The position numbers were made by a program, and so were the translations under genes. The notes under the pieces were generated by a model. That model had not been told where the DNA came from. It saw only the letters and a list, made by a program, of their open reading frames with translations, and did no database searches. Positions 28,358 through 34,828 of a stretch of 64,000 nucleotides of DNA are shown piece after piece (positions within the stretch are counted from its first letter, which is position 1; the number at the start of each line of letters is the position of its first letter). The stretch comes from CAZMNY01 sp964567745. Lineage in GTDB: Bacteria > Planctomycetota > Planctomycetia > Pirellulales > Pirellulaceae. The DNA is taken from contig CAZMNY010000018.1 of NCBI GenBank assembly GCA_964567745.1, forward strand, positions 62,001 to 126,000. Reading direction: 5' to 3'.

Positions 28358-28582
28358 ATGAAGATTCTGGTCATCAACAACGACGGTGGCGGATTCGCTG
28401 ACTACGTGGACGTCGCCGACGGCACGACAGTCGCCCAACTGTTTGAGCGTCAAATCGGCTCCACCAAGCCGAGTCACTATCTGATCCGCGTTAATCGTCA
28501 GCCGTGCCCGGCAGATCAAGTTTTGTGTGAAGGCGATCGCATCTCCATCACGCCGACGAAGATCGAGGGCGCGAAATCGTAA
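28358..28582 (+). CDS. Ubiquitin-like beta-grasp modifier
   Basis: 74 residues: MKILVINNDGGGFADYVDVA starts with the first beta-hairpin, GTTVAQLFERQ is the helix, and HYLIRVNRQPC followed by EGDRISITPTKIEGAKS completes the sheet. Size and strand order fit MoaD/ThiS/ubiquitin-like proteins. The C-terminus has a single glycine (G71) followed by Ala-Lys-Ser, not the double glycine of mature ubiquitin. Cleavage after G71 by the JAB peptidase encoded downstream would expose a usable C-terminus; this is inferred. GAAAGGA precedes ATG 28358. The next genes encode E2-like, JAB and E1-like proteins, which is the main support for the role as a protein modifier and not a sulfur carrier. Confidence 0.8.
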   Translation: MKILVINNDGGGFADYVDVADGTTVAQLFERQIGSTKPSHYLIRVNRQPCPADQVLCEGDRISITPTKIEGAKS

Positions 28583-28597
28583 TTTCATGCCGTCCGC

Positions 28598-28627
28598 GCG
28601 CCACCGAGCCTCAGCGCTCGGTGGCGC
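28598..28627. terminator. Perfect 12-bp hairpin after the modifier gene
   Basis: GCGCCACCGAGC (28598-28609) pairs with GCTCGGTGGCGC (28616-28627) around CTCAGC. No T-tract follows. It may attenuate transcription between the modifier gene and the enzyme genes, so that more modifier than enzyme is made. Confidence 0.55.
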
Positions 28628-28643
28628 CTCGGCCGCTTTACGT

Positions 28644-28700
28644 CCCCCCCCCCGCCCCCGCCCCCCGCCCCCCGCCCGCCCGCCCGCCCCCCCGCCGCGG
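28644..28700. repeat. C-rich low-complexity tract
   Basis: Runs of C broken by single G over about 57 bases, between the modifier gene and the E2-like gene. The rest of the element lacks such tracts except at 32207-32310. A sequencing or assembly artefact, or a slippage-prone tract, cannot be distinguished here. Confidence 0.8.
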
Positions 28701-28727
28701 GTGGTGTTCACCTTGGAGTGACGAACT

Positions 28728-29783
28728 ATGACACGTCAGCAACGGGTGCTCATGCGGATAGCGATCGCAATCCATGAGCGGCTCCACTCGAGAACTACAC
28801 ACAACAAATGCGTCGCGCTGCCAACTGCAGCGTGGCAACAATGCGAAACGCTGAATCACAAATTGCAGAAAGCTACGCAGCACGGTTGGAATCTGGCAGC
28901 GAATCGACTGAATCACGATCTGCGTTCGGCTGTCGAGCGACTTCGCAATGAGGTGACGGAACTTGACCACAAACTTCGACCATCAAGCGGAAAAGATCGC
29001 ATCGCCTCGGTGGGTGACATCTATGCTGACCTGATCGCGCTGCACGATGAGTTTGAAGACGTCGCCTTCAATCGACGAGACCACACTTTGTCGGTGACGA
29101 CGGAAGCCATTGAACTGGACGGCGTCTACTTGGGGCCTTTTGAGATTCGTCTCGACTGGACCGATTTTCCGGAAGGCCATCCGAACAACTATCGCGTGAT
29201 CGCGGTCGATGCCAATCCGGCCGCCGCGAACGACAGCGTCACGCATCCGCATGTGCAAGACGAAGCGGTCTGTGAAGGCGATGGCCATCAGCCGATCCGC
29301 AAGGCGCTGGAGCAAGGCCGGTTGCTCGATTTCTTCATGATCGTCGCCAACTTACTGCGCACATACAACTCGGGCAGTCCGTTCGTTTCGCTATCTGACT
29401 GGCACGGCGCGGAATGTGCCGACTGCGGCGGCACGGTCTGCGACGACGAGCGGTGGACGTGCGAAAAGTGCGAGACGACAGTGTGCGACGAATGTTACTG
29501 CAACTGCCCTGGCTGCGACGGCATCTTCTGCAATGAGTGCATGACGCGCTGCGAAGGCTGCGATGAGAACCATTGCAGCGGCTGCATGAAGCAGTGCTCG
29601 CGTTGTGATGCCGAACTCTGCCAGGGCTGCCTCAATGACAACGAAAGGTGTTCTGATTGCCATGACAAAGAACTCGAAGAAGAAGCGGAAGAAATGGAAG
29701 GTGACGGAAGCGGTCACAGGCGCGACGACGCCGGCGCTCCGCTTCAGCCCGACCGCCTGGGCCAAGTTGCTATTCCTGCGTGA
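28728..29783 (+). CDS. E2-like conjugating domain fused to RING-like cysteine-rich region
   Basis: 351 residues. Residues about 1-90 are helical. Residues about 95-222 show the E2 (UBC-fold) order: VYLGPFEIRLDW strands, the HPNNYRVIAVDANP segment, THPHVQDEAVCEGDG with candidate catalytic C182 nine residues after H173, and the closing helix DFFMIVANLLRTYN. From residue 230 to 311 there are 22 cysteines spaced as CxxC and CxxxxC pairs, fitting several treble-clef/RING-type zinc knuckles. The tail is acidic. An E2 joined to its probable E3 in one chain would carry the modifier from E1 to substrates. GGAG lies about ten bases upstream of the ATG. Its last 122 bases overlap the JAB gene. The E2 call is stronger than the exact zinc-fold call. 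Confidence 0.75.
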   Translation: MTRQQRVLMRIAIAIHERLHSRTTHNKCVALPTAAWQQCETLNHKLQKATQHGWNLAANRLNHDLRSAVERLRNEVTELDHKLRPSSGKDRIASVGDIYADLIALHDEFEDVAFNRRDHTLSVTTEAIELDGVYLGPFEIRLDWTDFPEGHPNNYRVIAVDANPAAANDSVTHPHVQDEAVCEGDGHQPIRKALEQGRLLDFFMIVANLLRTYNSGSPFVSLSDWHGAECADCGGTVCDDERWTCEKCETTVCDECYCNCPGCDGIFCNECMTRCEGCDENHCSGCMKQCSRCDAELCQGCLNDNERCSDCHDKELEEEAEEMEGDGSGHRRDDAGAPLQPDRLGQVAIPA

Positions 29784-30366
29784 TTATGGAGACACGGAAG
29801 TCGGCGGCTTCGGCATCGCGGCGAGCGACGACCTGCTGTTCGTTGAAGACATTCAACTCGTCAAGCAAGTGTGCTCGTGGGTGCATGTCGCGTTCGACGA
29901 CGAATCGGTCGCCGATTTCTTTGATCGTCAGGTAGATGCGGAGCGGCGTCCTGAACAGTTCGCCCGCATTTGGGTGCATACCCATCCCGGCGACTGCCCG
30001 CGTCCGAGTATGACGGATGAGGAGACCTTTGGGCGCGTTTTCGGCCGCGCCGACTGGGCCGTCATGTTCATCCTGGCATGCGAAGGCCAGTCGTACGCTC
30101 GACTGCGTTTCAATGTCGGGCCATGTGCTGAAGTCGAGGTTCCCGTTGGCGTCGATTACTCGCGGTCGTTCGGTGCCTCGGACCTCGACGCCTGGGAGCA
30201 GGAGCATTTGGCCAACGTACACGCCGAACAACCTATACGCAGCACGGCCTTGGCATTGGAGCCGATCCCCGCCTCGCCGTTTGACGAGGAACCGACCAAC
30301 GACTGGTATGAGAGTTGGTTCGACTACGCGGCGGAGGAAGAAGGCGCGGAGGAAGTGATACCATGA
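29662..30366 (+). CDS. JAB/JAMM metallopeptidase
   Basis: 234 residues from ATG 29662; an upstream ATG at 29605 would lengthen the overlap with the E2-RING gene. All JAMM residues are present: E46 in DTEVGGFGIA, then WVHTHPGDCPRPSMTD with H106, H108, S116 and D119. This is the zinc peptidase of Rpn11/CSN5 and of bacterial ubiquitin-like operons. It likely trims the modifier after G71 and/or removes it from targets. The N-terminus is a lysine-rich stretch and the C-terminus is acidic. Its stop codon overlaps the E1 start (ATGA), so the two are translated together. Confidence 0.9.
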   Translation: MTKNSKKKRKKWKVTEAVTGATTPALRFSPTAWAKLLFLRDYGDTEVGGFGIAASDDLLFVEDIQLVKQVCSWVHVAFDDESVADFFDRQVDAERRPEQFARIWVHTHPGDCPRPSMTDEETFGRVFGRADWAVMFILACEGQSYARLRFNVGPCAEVEVPVGVDYSRSFGASDLDAWEQEHLANVHAEQPIRSTALALEPIPASPFDEEPTNDWYESWFDYAAEEEGAEEVIP

Positions 30367-31031
30367 ACCCAACTGAGATCACACCCCACGATCGCTTCAC
30401 GCGACAGCGGGACCTTGTACCGATCGATCGTCTGACCGAGGTCGCGGCCACTGTCATCGGTGTCGGCGCCATTGGTCGTCAAGTGGCGTTGCAGCTTGCT
30501 GCCGTTGGCGCCCCACGTATTCAGTTGGTCGATTTTGACGCAGTGGATGTGACGAACGTCACGACCCAAGGCTACACGGCTAACGATGTAGGCCAGCCGA
30601 AAGTGCTTGCAACGGCTGCAGCCATTCGTCGACTGGATGCTTCGATCCACGTTGCGACGATTCAGGATCGCTACCGTGCAAAGCTGGAGATTGGTGAAAC
30701 GGCGTTTTGCTGTGTCGATTCAATCTCTGCGCGGGCCGCTATCTGGCGATCCGTAGCGAACCGCTGCCGGTTTTGGGTGGACGGGCGGATGTTGGGTGAG
30801 ACGATTCGTGTTCTCGCCGCGAGCGATGCCGACACCTTCGGCCGCTACGCCAACACGTTGTTTGCCCCGGCAGATGCTCAGACCGGTAGTTGCACGTCTC
30901 GTAGCACGATCTACGCCGCCAGTATCGCGGCCGGACTGATGGTCCACCAGTTCACCCGCTGGTTGCGTGGCCTTCCCGTCGATTGCGACACCACGCTCAA
31001 TCTGCTCGCCGGCGAATGCACGGTCGCCTAG
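30363..31031 (+). CDS. E1-like (ThiF/MoeB-fold) activating enzyme
   Basis: 222 residues. An arginine-rich FTRQRD at 12-17 is the usual N-terminal ATP-contacting motif. VIGVGAIGRQVA (31-42) is the nucleotide loop, LVDFDAVDVTNVTTQGY (55-71) and NDVGQPK (74-80) are the classic adenylation motifs with D57, D59, N65, D75 and K80. GSCTSRSTIYAASIAAG (175-191) gives a candidate transfer cysteine C177. The protein is shorter than eukaryotic E1 and has no obvious ubiquitin-fold domain. It should adenylate the modifier C-terminus, form a thioester and pass it to C182 of the E2. No CxxC zinc site is seen. Overlaps the JAB stop codon by four bases. Confidence 0.9.
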   Translation: MNPTEITPHDRFTRQRDLVPIDRLTEVAATVIGVGAIGRQVALQLAAVGAPRIQLVDFDAVDVTNVTTQGYTANDVGQPKVLATAAAIRRLDASIHVATIQDRYRAKLEIGETAFCCVDSISARAAIWRSVANRCRFWVDGRMLGETIRVLAASDADTFGRYANTLFAPADAQTGSCTSRSTIYAASIAAGLMVHQFTRWLRGLPVDCDTTLNLLAGECTVA

Positions 31032-31122
31032 GTGGACAGCTCGACAACCTATCACGACAAAGCCCTGGCAACGCAATGGCTACGAACCAGTGCGTGTCGG
31101 GGTTTCTCATTTGGAGAACAAT

Positions 31123-31959
31123 ATGATCGCAACAATTACCCGTGCTGGTCGTGCGCGCGATGACAGTTCGGGACTTCTCGATTACGTTTCGCCCACCAGA
31201 TTAAACACCTGGCTGTCGTGCCCGTTAAAGTTCAAGCTGCGTTACGTGGAAGGCATCAAGGAGCCGACATCGCCGAGCCTGTTTCTCGGCAAGCGCGTCC
31301 ATGACGGCTTGGAGTTTTTCTATCGCCATCGACAGGACGGCGACCATCGGTCAGCCACAGATGTCGCGCAGCACGTTTCCGAGTCTTGGGACGAAGCGGT
31401 CGCTGCTGAAGAGGTGCAGCTCGCCTCGTTCGACGACGAAGCGGTGCTGAAACGTCAAACGATCGGATTGGTCGAAGCCTATCTTGATACACGAGATGCC
31501 AACGAAGGTTTCCCAATCGCCGTCGAAAGGCCGCTGGAGTGTCCGCTGGTCGATCCAGAGACCGGGGCCGACTTGGGCATGGCGTTATTTGGATTCGTCG
31601 ATCTTGTTCTCGAATCGCAATCCGGGCTGACGATTGTTGATTTCAAGACGGCAGCGCGATCGAGTGCATCGCTGGAGATTTCGCACGAAATCCAGTTGTC
31701 CTGCTACGCCCACGCATTCCGGCGCCTGTTCGATGCGACTGAGCAAGAACTGCAAATACGCTGCCTCATCAAGACGAAGACCCCGAAGGTTGAAACACAC
31801 CGTTACCCCGCCCGCGGCGACGCGCACTTCCGGCGGCTGTTCGCCGTGATCCACACCTACCTCAACGATTTACAGTCCAACAGGTTTGTGTATCGGCCCG
31901 GTTGGACGTGCTCGATGTGCGACTACCGCGAAACCCATTGTCGCCAGTGGCAGGGCTGA
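31123..31959 (+). CDS. PD-(D/E)XK nuclease, Cas4/RecB-like, probable Fe-S cluster
   Basis: 278 residues from ATG 31123, with GGAGAACAAT upstream; the frame is open earlier but overlaps the E1 gene. The order is SPTRLNTWLSCPLKFKLRYV (22-41, C33), GKRVHDGLEF with H60, then the core GFVDLVLESQSGLTIVDFKT with D160, D173 and K175, and Q191. The C-terminus WTCSMCDYRETHC supplies C263, C266 and C273, which with C33 form the four-cysteine set of Cas4/AddB-type enzymes. It should be a DNA nuclease. It lies 91 bases after the ubiquitin-like operon on the same strand, so a shared transcript is possible. Confidence 0.85.
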   Translation: MIATITRAGRARDDSSGLLDYVSPTRLNTWLSCPLKFKLRYVEGIKEPTSPSLFLGKRVHDGLEFFYRHRQDGDHRSATDVAQHVSESWDEAVAAEEVQLASFDDEAVLKRQTIGLVEAYLDTRDANEGFPIAVERPLECPLVDPETGADLGMALFGFVDLVLESQSGLTIVDFKTAARSSASLEISHEIQLSCYAHAFRRLFDATEQELQIRCLIKTKTPKVETHRYPARGDAHFRRLFAVIHTYLNDLQSNRFVYRPGWTCSMCDYRETHCRQWQG

Positions 31960-31980
31960 ATCATCGACAAGGAGGAAACC

Positions 31981-32016
31981 ATGCTTGGCTTGACCGTCGT
32001 TCCCGACGAAGAATGA
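31981..32016 (+). CDS. Eleven-codon ORF behind a strong ribosome binding site
   Basis: MLGLTVVPDEE followed by a stop. AAGGAGGAAACC precedes the ATG with ideal spacing, much better than for most genes here. It may be a translated leader peptide, or the start of a gene truncated by the element's end. Confidence 0.35.
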   Translation: MLGLTVVPDEE

Positions 32017-32049
32017 TTGCCGGAACGAACACGAAAAGAAGGGGGACAT

Positions 32050-32178
32050 ATGGAAGGTCTATTCGGACTTGCCGTGATGGCCGCGATTGCCTGGTGGTTT
32101 TACAAATCGGGCAAACGCATCGGCAGCCGCAAAGGCTACAACGTCGGCCGCTCCCGCAGTCGCCGACGTCGGCGCTGA
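32050..32178 (+). CDS. Small membrane peptide with arginine-rich tail
   Basis: 42 residues: one transmembrane helix (FGLAVMAAIAWWFY) followed by GKRIGSRKGYNVGRSRSRRR. AGAAGGGGGACAT gives the ribosome binding site. This is the last recognisable gene of the element. No family is known. Confidence 0.5.
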   Translation: MEGLFGLAVMAAIAWWFYKSGKRIGSRKGYNVGRSRSRRRRR

Positions 32179-32206
32179 GCCGCACTGGTCAGCACGCTCG
32201 GCAGTT

Positions 32207-32310
32207 GGGGCCCCCCCCCCGGGGGGCCCCCCCGGGGGGGTGTTTTTTGGGTGACGGGGGTGTTTGGGGGCCCGCCCGCGCGGCCGTGGGCCCGCCCCCG
32301 GGGGGGGCCC
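32207..32310. repeat. G/C homopolymer tract with inverted runs
   Basis: Alternating runs such as ten C then six G, seven C then seven G, followed by G-rich segments, over about 104 bases. Its composition is unlike anything else in the window except 28644-28700. It marks the presumed end of the mobile element. Confidence 0.85.
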
Positions 32311-32715
32311 AACCTGTCGCTTTCTTTTAGCTATCAGGACGTTCTTGGGCGCTTCGGACGGTTGACGCGGCGGTGTAGTTGCCGAACGCCTCCGACATGA
32401 TCCGCCATCCGACGTGATAACTCGCTGGGCGACCACGCCTTACGCCAAGTTCGCGTCAAAGTTGAAATACAGATGGTTGAGTCCACGACTAAACTGAATT
32501 CAATCTTCGTGGAAACTTCGGCGGCTTATTCAGATTTGGCCGTTCGCAACCCCTTGTGTTGAATTTATCTCGGGTTCGGCCCCGTCCGGTTATTCTATTA
32601 ATACGCTAAACGGATGCGTTAGAAGAATTGCCAGATTCGTTTCAATTGTGAACTGGCGGGCCAGTTCCTTCGGGTCAGGAGCGAGTTAGAGGTTTGGAGG
32701 CTTTTTTGGAAAATT

Positions 32716-32747
32716 TCTGTCCAGATCCTCTACTGGCGGGAGTAAAC
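32716..32747 (+). promoter_or_regulatory. Shared leader motif, copy 1 (before sigma-factor gene)
   Basis: TCTGTCCAGATCCTCTACTG followed by GCGGGAGTAAAC. A second copy with the same TCTGTCCAGAT start and CGGGAGTAA end lies at 34829-34859. In this copy the GGGAG part also serves as ribosome binding site for the GTG start at 32753. Confidence 0.55.
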
Positions 32748-32752
32748 GGGTT

Positions 32753-33304
32753 GTGGACGATCAATCTGCTGAAAAACGAACCGCTTCAGACGACGAGCGT
32801 TACGAAGCTTTTGTGCGACTCCTGGTAGAACATGAGCCTCGCGTGCGTTCGTTTCTGCGCGGATTGTTGCCGACGTGGCATGAAGTCGAAGAGGTCACTC
32901 AGGAGGCGAGCCTGATTGCGTGGCGGAAATTCGATGATTTTGAAGGTGGCACGTCGTTTGGGGGGTGGTTGCTCACGATCGCTCGGTTTGAGGCGTTGAA
33001 GTGCCGACGTCGAGTGGCTCGAAGCCCCCTGGTCTTTGCCGATGACGTTTGGGAGCTGCTGGCGGACGAGGCCAGTGAAGAGGAGGTTCAAACGATTCGT
33101 CGGCGACATCTGGAGGATTGCCTGGGACAACTGGAACGCTCGAAACGTGAATTACTGTTGAAAGTCCATTCGCCCGGCGTGATCATGCGACAAGTGGCGC
33201 TGCAATCGGGGAAAAGCGAGCAGGCGTTCTACAAGATTATTCAACGATTACGAGCAGTCGTGCTCGCTTGCGTCACAAAGGCACTTGCGGCGGAGAACGC
33301 ATAA
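32753..33304 (+). CDS. ECF-type RNA polymerase sigma factor
   Basis: 183 residues from GTG 32753. Region 2 is YEAFVRLLVEHEPRVRSFL followed by WHEVEEVTQEASLIAWRKFD and FGGWLLTIARFEALKCRRR. Region 4 is LERSKRELLLKVHSPG and IMRQVALQSGKSEQAFYKII, the helix-turn-helix that reads the -35 element. This is the Rhodopirellula/Verrucomicrobium type of ECF factor. The stop codon overlaps the start of the FecR-like gene by one base, so the two form a sigma/anti-sigma pair. Confidence 0.92.
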   Translation: MDDQSAEKRTASDDERYEAFVRLLVEHEPRVRSFLRGLLPTWHEVEEVTQEASLIAWRKFDDFEGGTSFGGWLLTIARFEALKCRRRVARSPLVFADDVWELLADEASEEEVQTIRRRHLEDCLGQLERSKRELLLKVHSPGVIMRQVALQSGKSEQAFYKIIQRLRAVVLACVTKALAAENA

Positions 33305-34761
33305 TGTCCCATTCGGATCTAGAGCAACGGATTGGTGCCTGGCTCGATGGTCGTATCAGCGAAGTAGAGTCTGAAACGCTCCAAGAGGAATTACGTGAGT
33401 CCGCCGAGGCGCGTGCAACGTTTAACAGGTTCGCCCAGCTCGATGCAGTTATTCGCGAGGTGGCTGATACCGAGAGTGTTGCTGCGATTTCGCGAGCCGG
33501 CGGGACAAACGCTTCGATCGCAAAGCCCTCGACGGCTCGCTATTTCAGAACGTCACTGGCGCTTGCTTTGGGTGTCGTCGTCGCGTTGTCGGTGACACTA
33601 TACATCCGGCAAATGAACAGCAATCGCGGAATCGCCCGGGTTAATGGCCTCAACGGAGCACTGGTCTGGATCGGTGACGGTGGCCAGATTGTTCAAGGTT
33701 CTGATTCACCGCGGGAGCAGACACGTTGGTCGAATGTGTTGAGCGAGGAAGCCGAGCTGCCCGGCGGAACCATTGAAGGAACCGCACTGGACTCTTGGTT
33801 CGAGTTGGAGTTCCGTGACGGCTCAACTGCCATGATCTTTGGTGTTTCGATACTCACATTTTCCGACCAGGGGCAGAAGGAGTTGCGTCTAAAACAGGGT
33901 AGATTCTCAGCGAGTGTGTTGCCTCAACCGGCTGGCAAACCGATGTTGATCCACACGCCGGTGGCCGTTCTCAAGGTGATCGGAACGCAGTTTGATGTTG
34001 AGGCGGGCCCCAAATCTACGGTGCTATATGTCAGAGAGGGGAAAGTCCAAGCCCGTCGGGTTCACGACGACAGGAACGTTGAAGTATCTGCAAATCATCG
34101 CGTTGTTGTAACCACCGATAGCGACATGGCGCCGCGGCTCGTCGCGCCTGAGCGGACGTGGGCCCAAACACCGGTTTGGGAGAACATCGCAACCACTGGT
34201 GACCAGGACTCAATTGCTACGCAAGCAACCCGCGATTACGACGGAACTCGCAATCTCTTGTTGTCAGAAGCCCCTGCGAGTTTGCCGGCGCAGGATACCG
34301 GGTACACCATCCGTAGCGGCGACGTATTTGAGATACGTTACGATTGGCTTGAGGACAATTGGTGGACGGCCAAAGACCAGATCGCAATCAGGTTGTTTAC
34401 GACCGACAACGACTTGATCAGCGGCACGCCAACCACTTTCGCAACAGTGCTTTCCGGAACGTCGACCACCGCCGGCGCCTACGAAGCCGCATCGGGCAGT
34501 GTGACTGCCACGGCAACGGAAGCCAGGAAAAGACTCTTCGTCGCGATCGATACGCAAGACGGTGGGGGTGAACTTGACGGGCTCGCTCGTTTAGACAACT
34601 TCCAGTTGCAGGTGACGCACTTTCCCGAGCCGGGATTGCCTCGTCTGGATGATTTTCAATTGAAGGGGACACCCTTTCCTGACCCTCCGTCCCCACCTGC
34701 CGCCGAGGTCATCATCGGTGAAAATGTCCGTAACGGGGATTTCAACGGTAGCGAACTTTAG
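33304..34761 (+). CDS. FecR-domain anti-sigma-type membrane protein, probably truncated
   Basis: 485 residues. The cytoplasmic N-terminus (LEQRIGAWLDGRISEVESET) is the short anti-sigma helix bundle, a transmembrane helix lies at about 82-102 (SLALALGVVVALSVTLYI), and a FecR domain follows (IWIGDGGQIVQG region to VIGTQFDVEAGPKSTVLYVR). A jelly-roll-like C-terminal region ends NVRNGDFNGSEL. That ending looks like the start of another domain. The stop codon TAG is the first triplet of a perfect palindromic repeat (34759-34818), so insertion of the repeat may have cut the protein. It should hold the neighbouring sigma factor and respond to an outside signal. Confidence 0.85.
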   Translation: MSHSDLEQRIGAWLDGRISEVESETLQEELRESAEARATFNRFAQLDAVIREVADTESVAAISRAGGTNASIAKPSTARYFRTSLALALGVVVALSVTLYIRQMNSNRGIARVNGLNGALVWIGDGGQIVQGSDSPREQTRWSNVLSEEAELPGGTIEGTALDSWFELEFRDGSTAMIFGVSILTFSDQGQKELRLKQGRFSASVLPQPAGKPMLIHTPVAVLKVIGTQFDVEAGPKSTVLYVREGKVQARRVHDDRNVEVSANHRVVVTTDSDMAPRLVAPERTWAQTPVWENIATTGDQDSIATQATRDYDGTRNLLLSEAPASLPAQDTGYTIRSGDVFEIRYDWLEDNWWTAKDQIAIRLFTTDNDLISGTPTTFATVLSGTSTTAGAYEAASGSVTATATEARKRLFVAIDTQDGGGELDGLARLDNFQLQVTHFPEPGLPRLDDFQLKGTPFPDPPSPPAAEVIIGENVRNGDFNGSEL

Positions 34762-34818
34762 CCTGACTCTCCGAGTCGGGTAGTGAGCGTGTATTGCCCG
34801 ACTCGGAGAGTCAGGCTA
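34759..34818. repeat. Perfect 22-bp inverted repeat with 16-base spacer
   Basis: The arm at 34759-34780 (TAGCCTGACTCTCCGAGTCG and two more bases) is repeated exactly in reverse at 34797-34818. It overlaps the FecR-like gene's stop codon. It can also act as a terminator. Confidence 0.8.
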
Positions 34819-34828
34819 CGAAAAAAAA

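Larger units (their letters stand above)
32179..32752. other. Element right end and sigma-factor upstream region
   Basis: About 570 bases without a gene. The first part includes the G/C tract (32207-32310). The rest is AT-richer towards the sigma-factor gene, with the shared leader motif at 32716-32747. The 32059-32436 minus-strand ORF is an artefact of the G/C tract. No direct repeat matching the left end of the element could be found by eye, so attR is not located. Confidence 0.55.

Noticed and set aside
28358..28582. MoaD/ThiS sulfur carrier for cofactor synthesis
   Set aside because: No thiamine or molybdopterin gene is adjacent, while E2-like and JAB genes are; a protein modifier fits the neighbours better.
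28527..28721. Proline-rich plus-strand ORF over the C-rich tract
   Set aside because: Proline runs result from the poly-C sequence; overlaps the modifier gene and has no ribosome binding site.
31123..31959. Cas4 as part of a CRISPR-Cas locus
   Set aside because: No repeat-spacer array and no other cas gene is visible in the window, so the protein is called Cas4/RecB-like only.
22775..32178. Conjugative transfer genes (relaxase, type IV secretion) in the cargo
   Set aside because: None of the proteins shows relaxase, coupling ATPase or secretion motifs, so the element is not called conjugative.
32059..32436. Minus-strand ORF crossing the G/C tract
   Set aside because: Its middle is the homopolymer tract; no start signal, no conserved motif.
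15724..32752. Direct repeats marking both ends of the mobile element (attL/attR)
   Set aside because: No shared direct repeat of convincing length was found by eye between the left flank (15724-15927) and the right flank (32179-32752); the right end is disturbed by the G/C tract.
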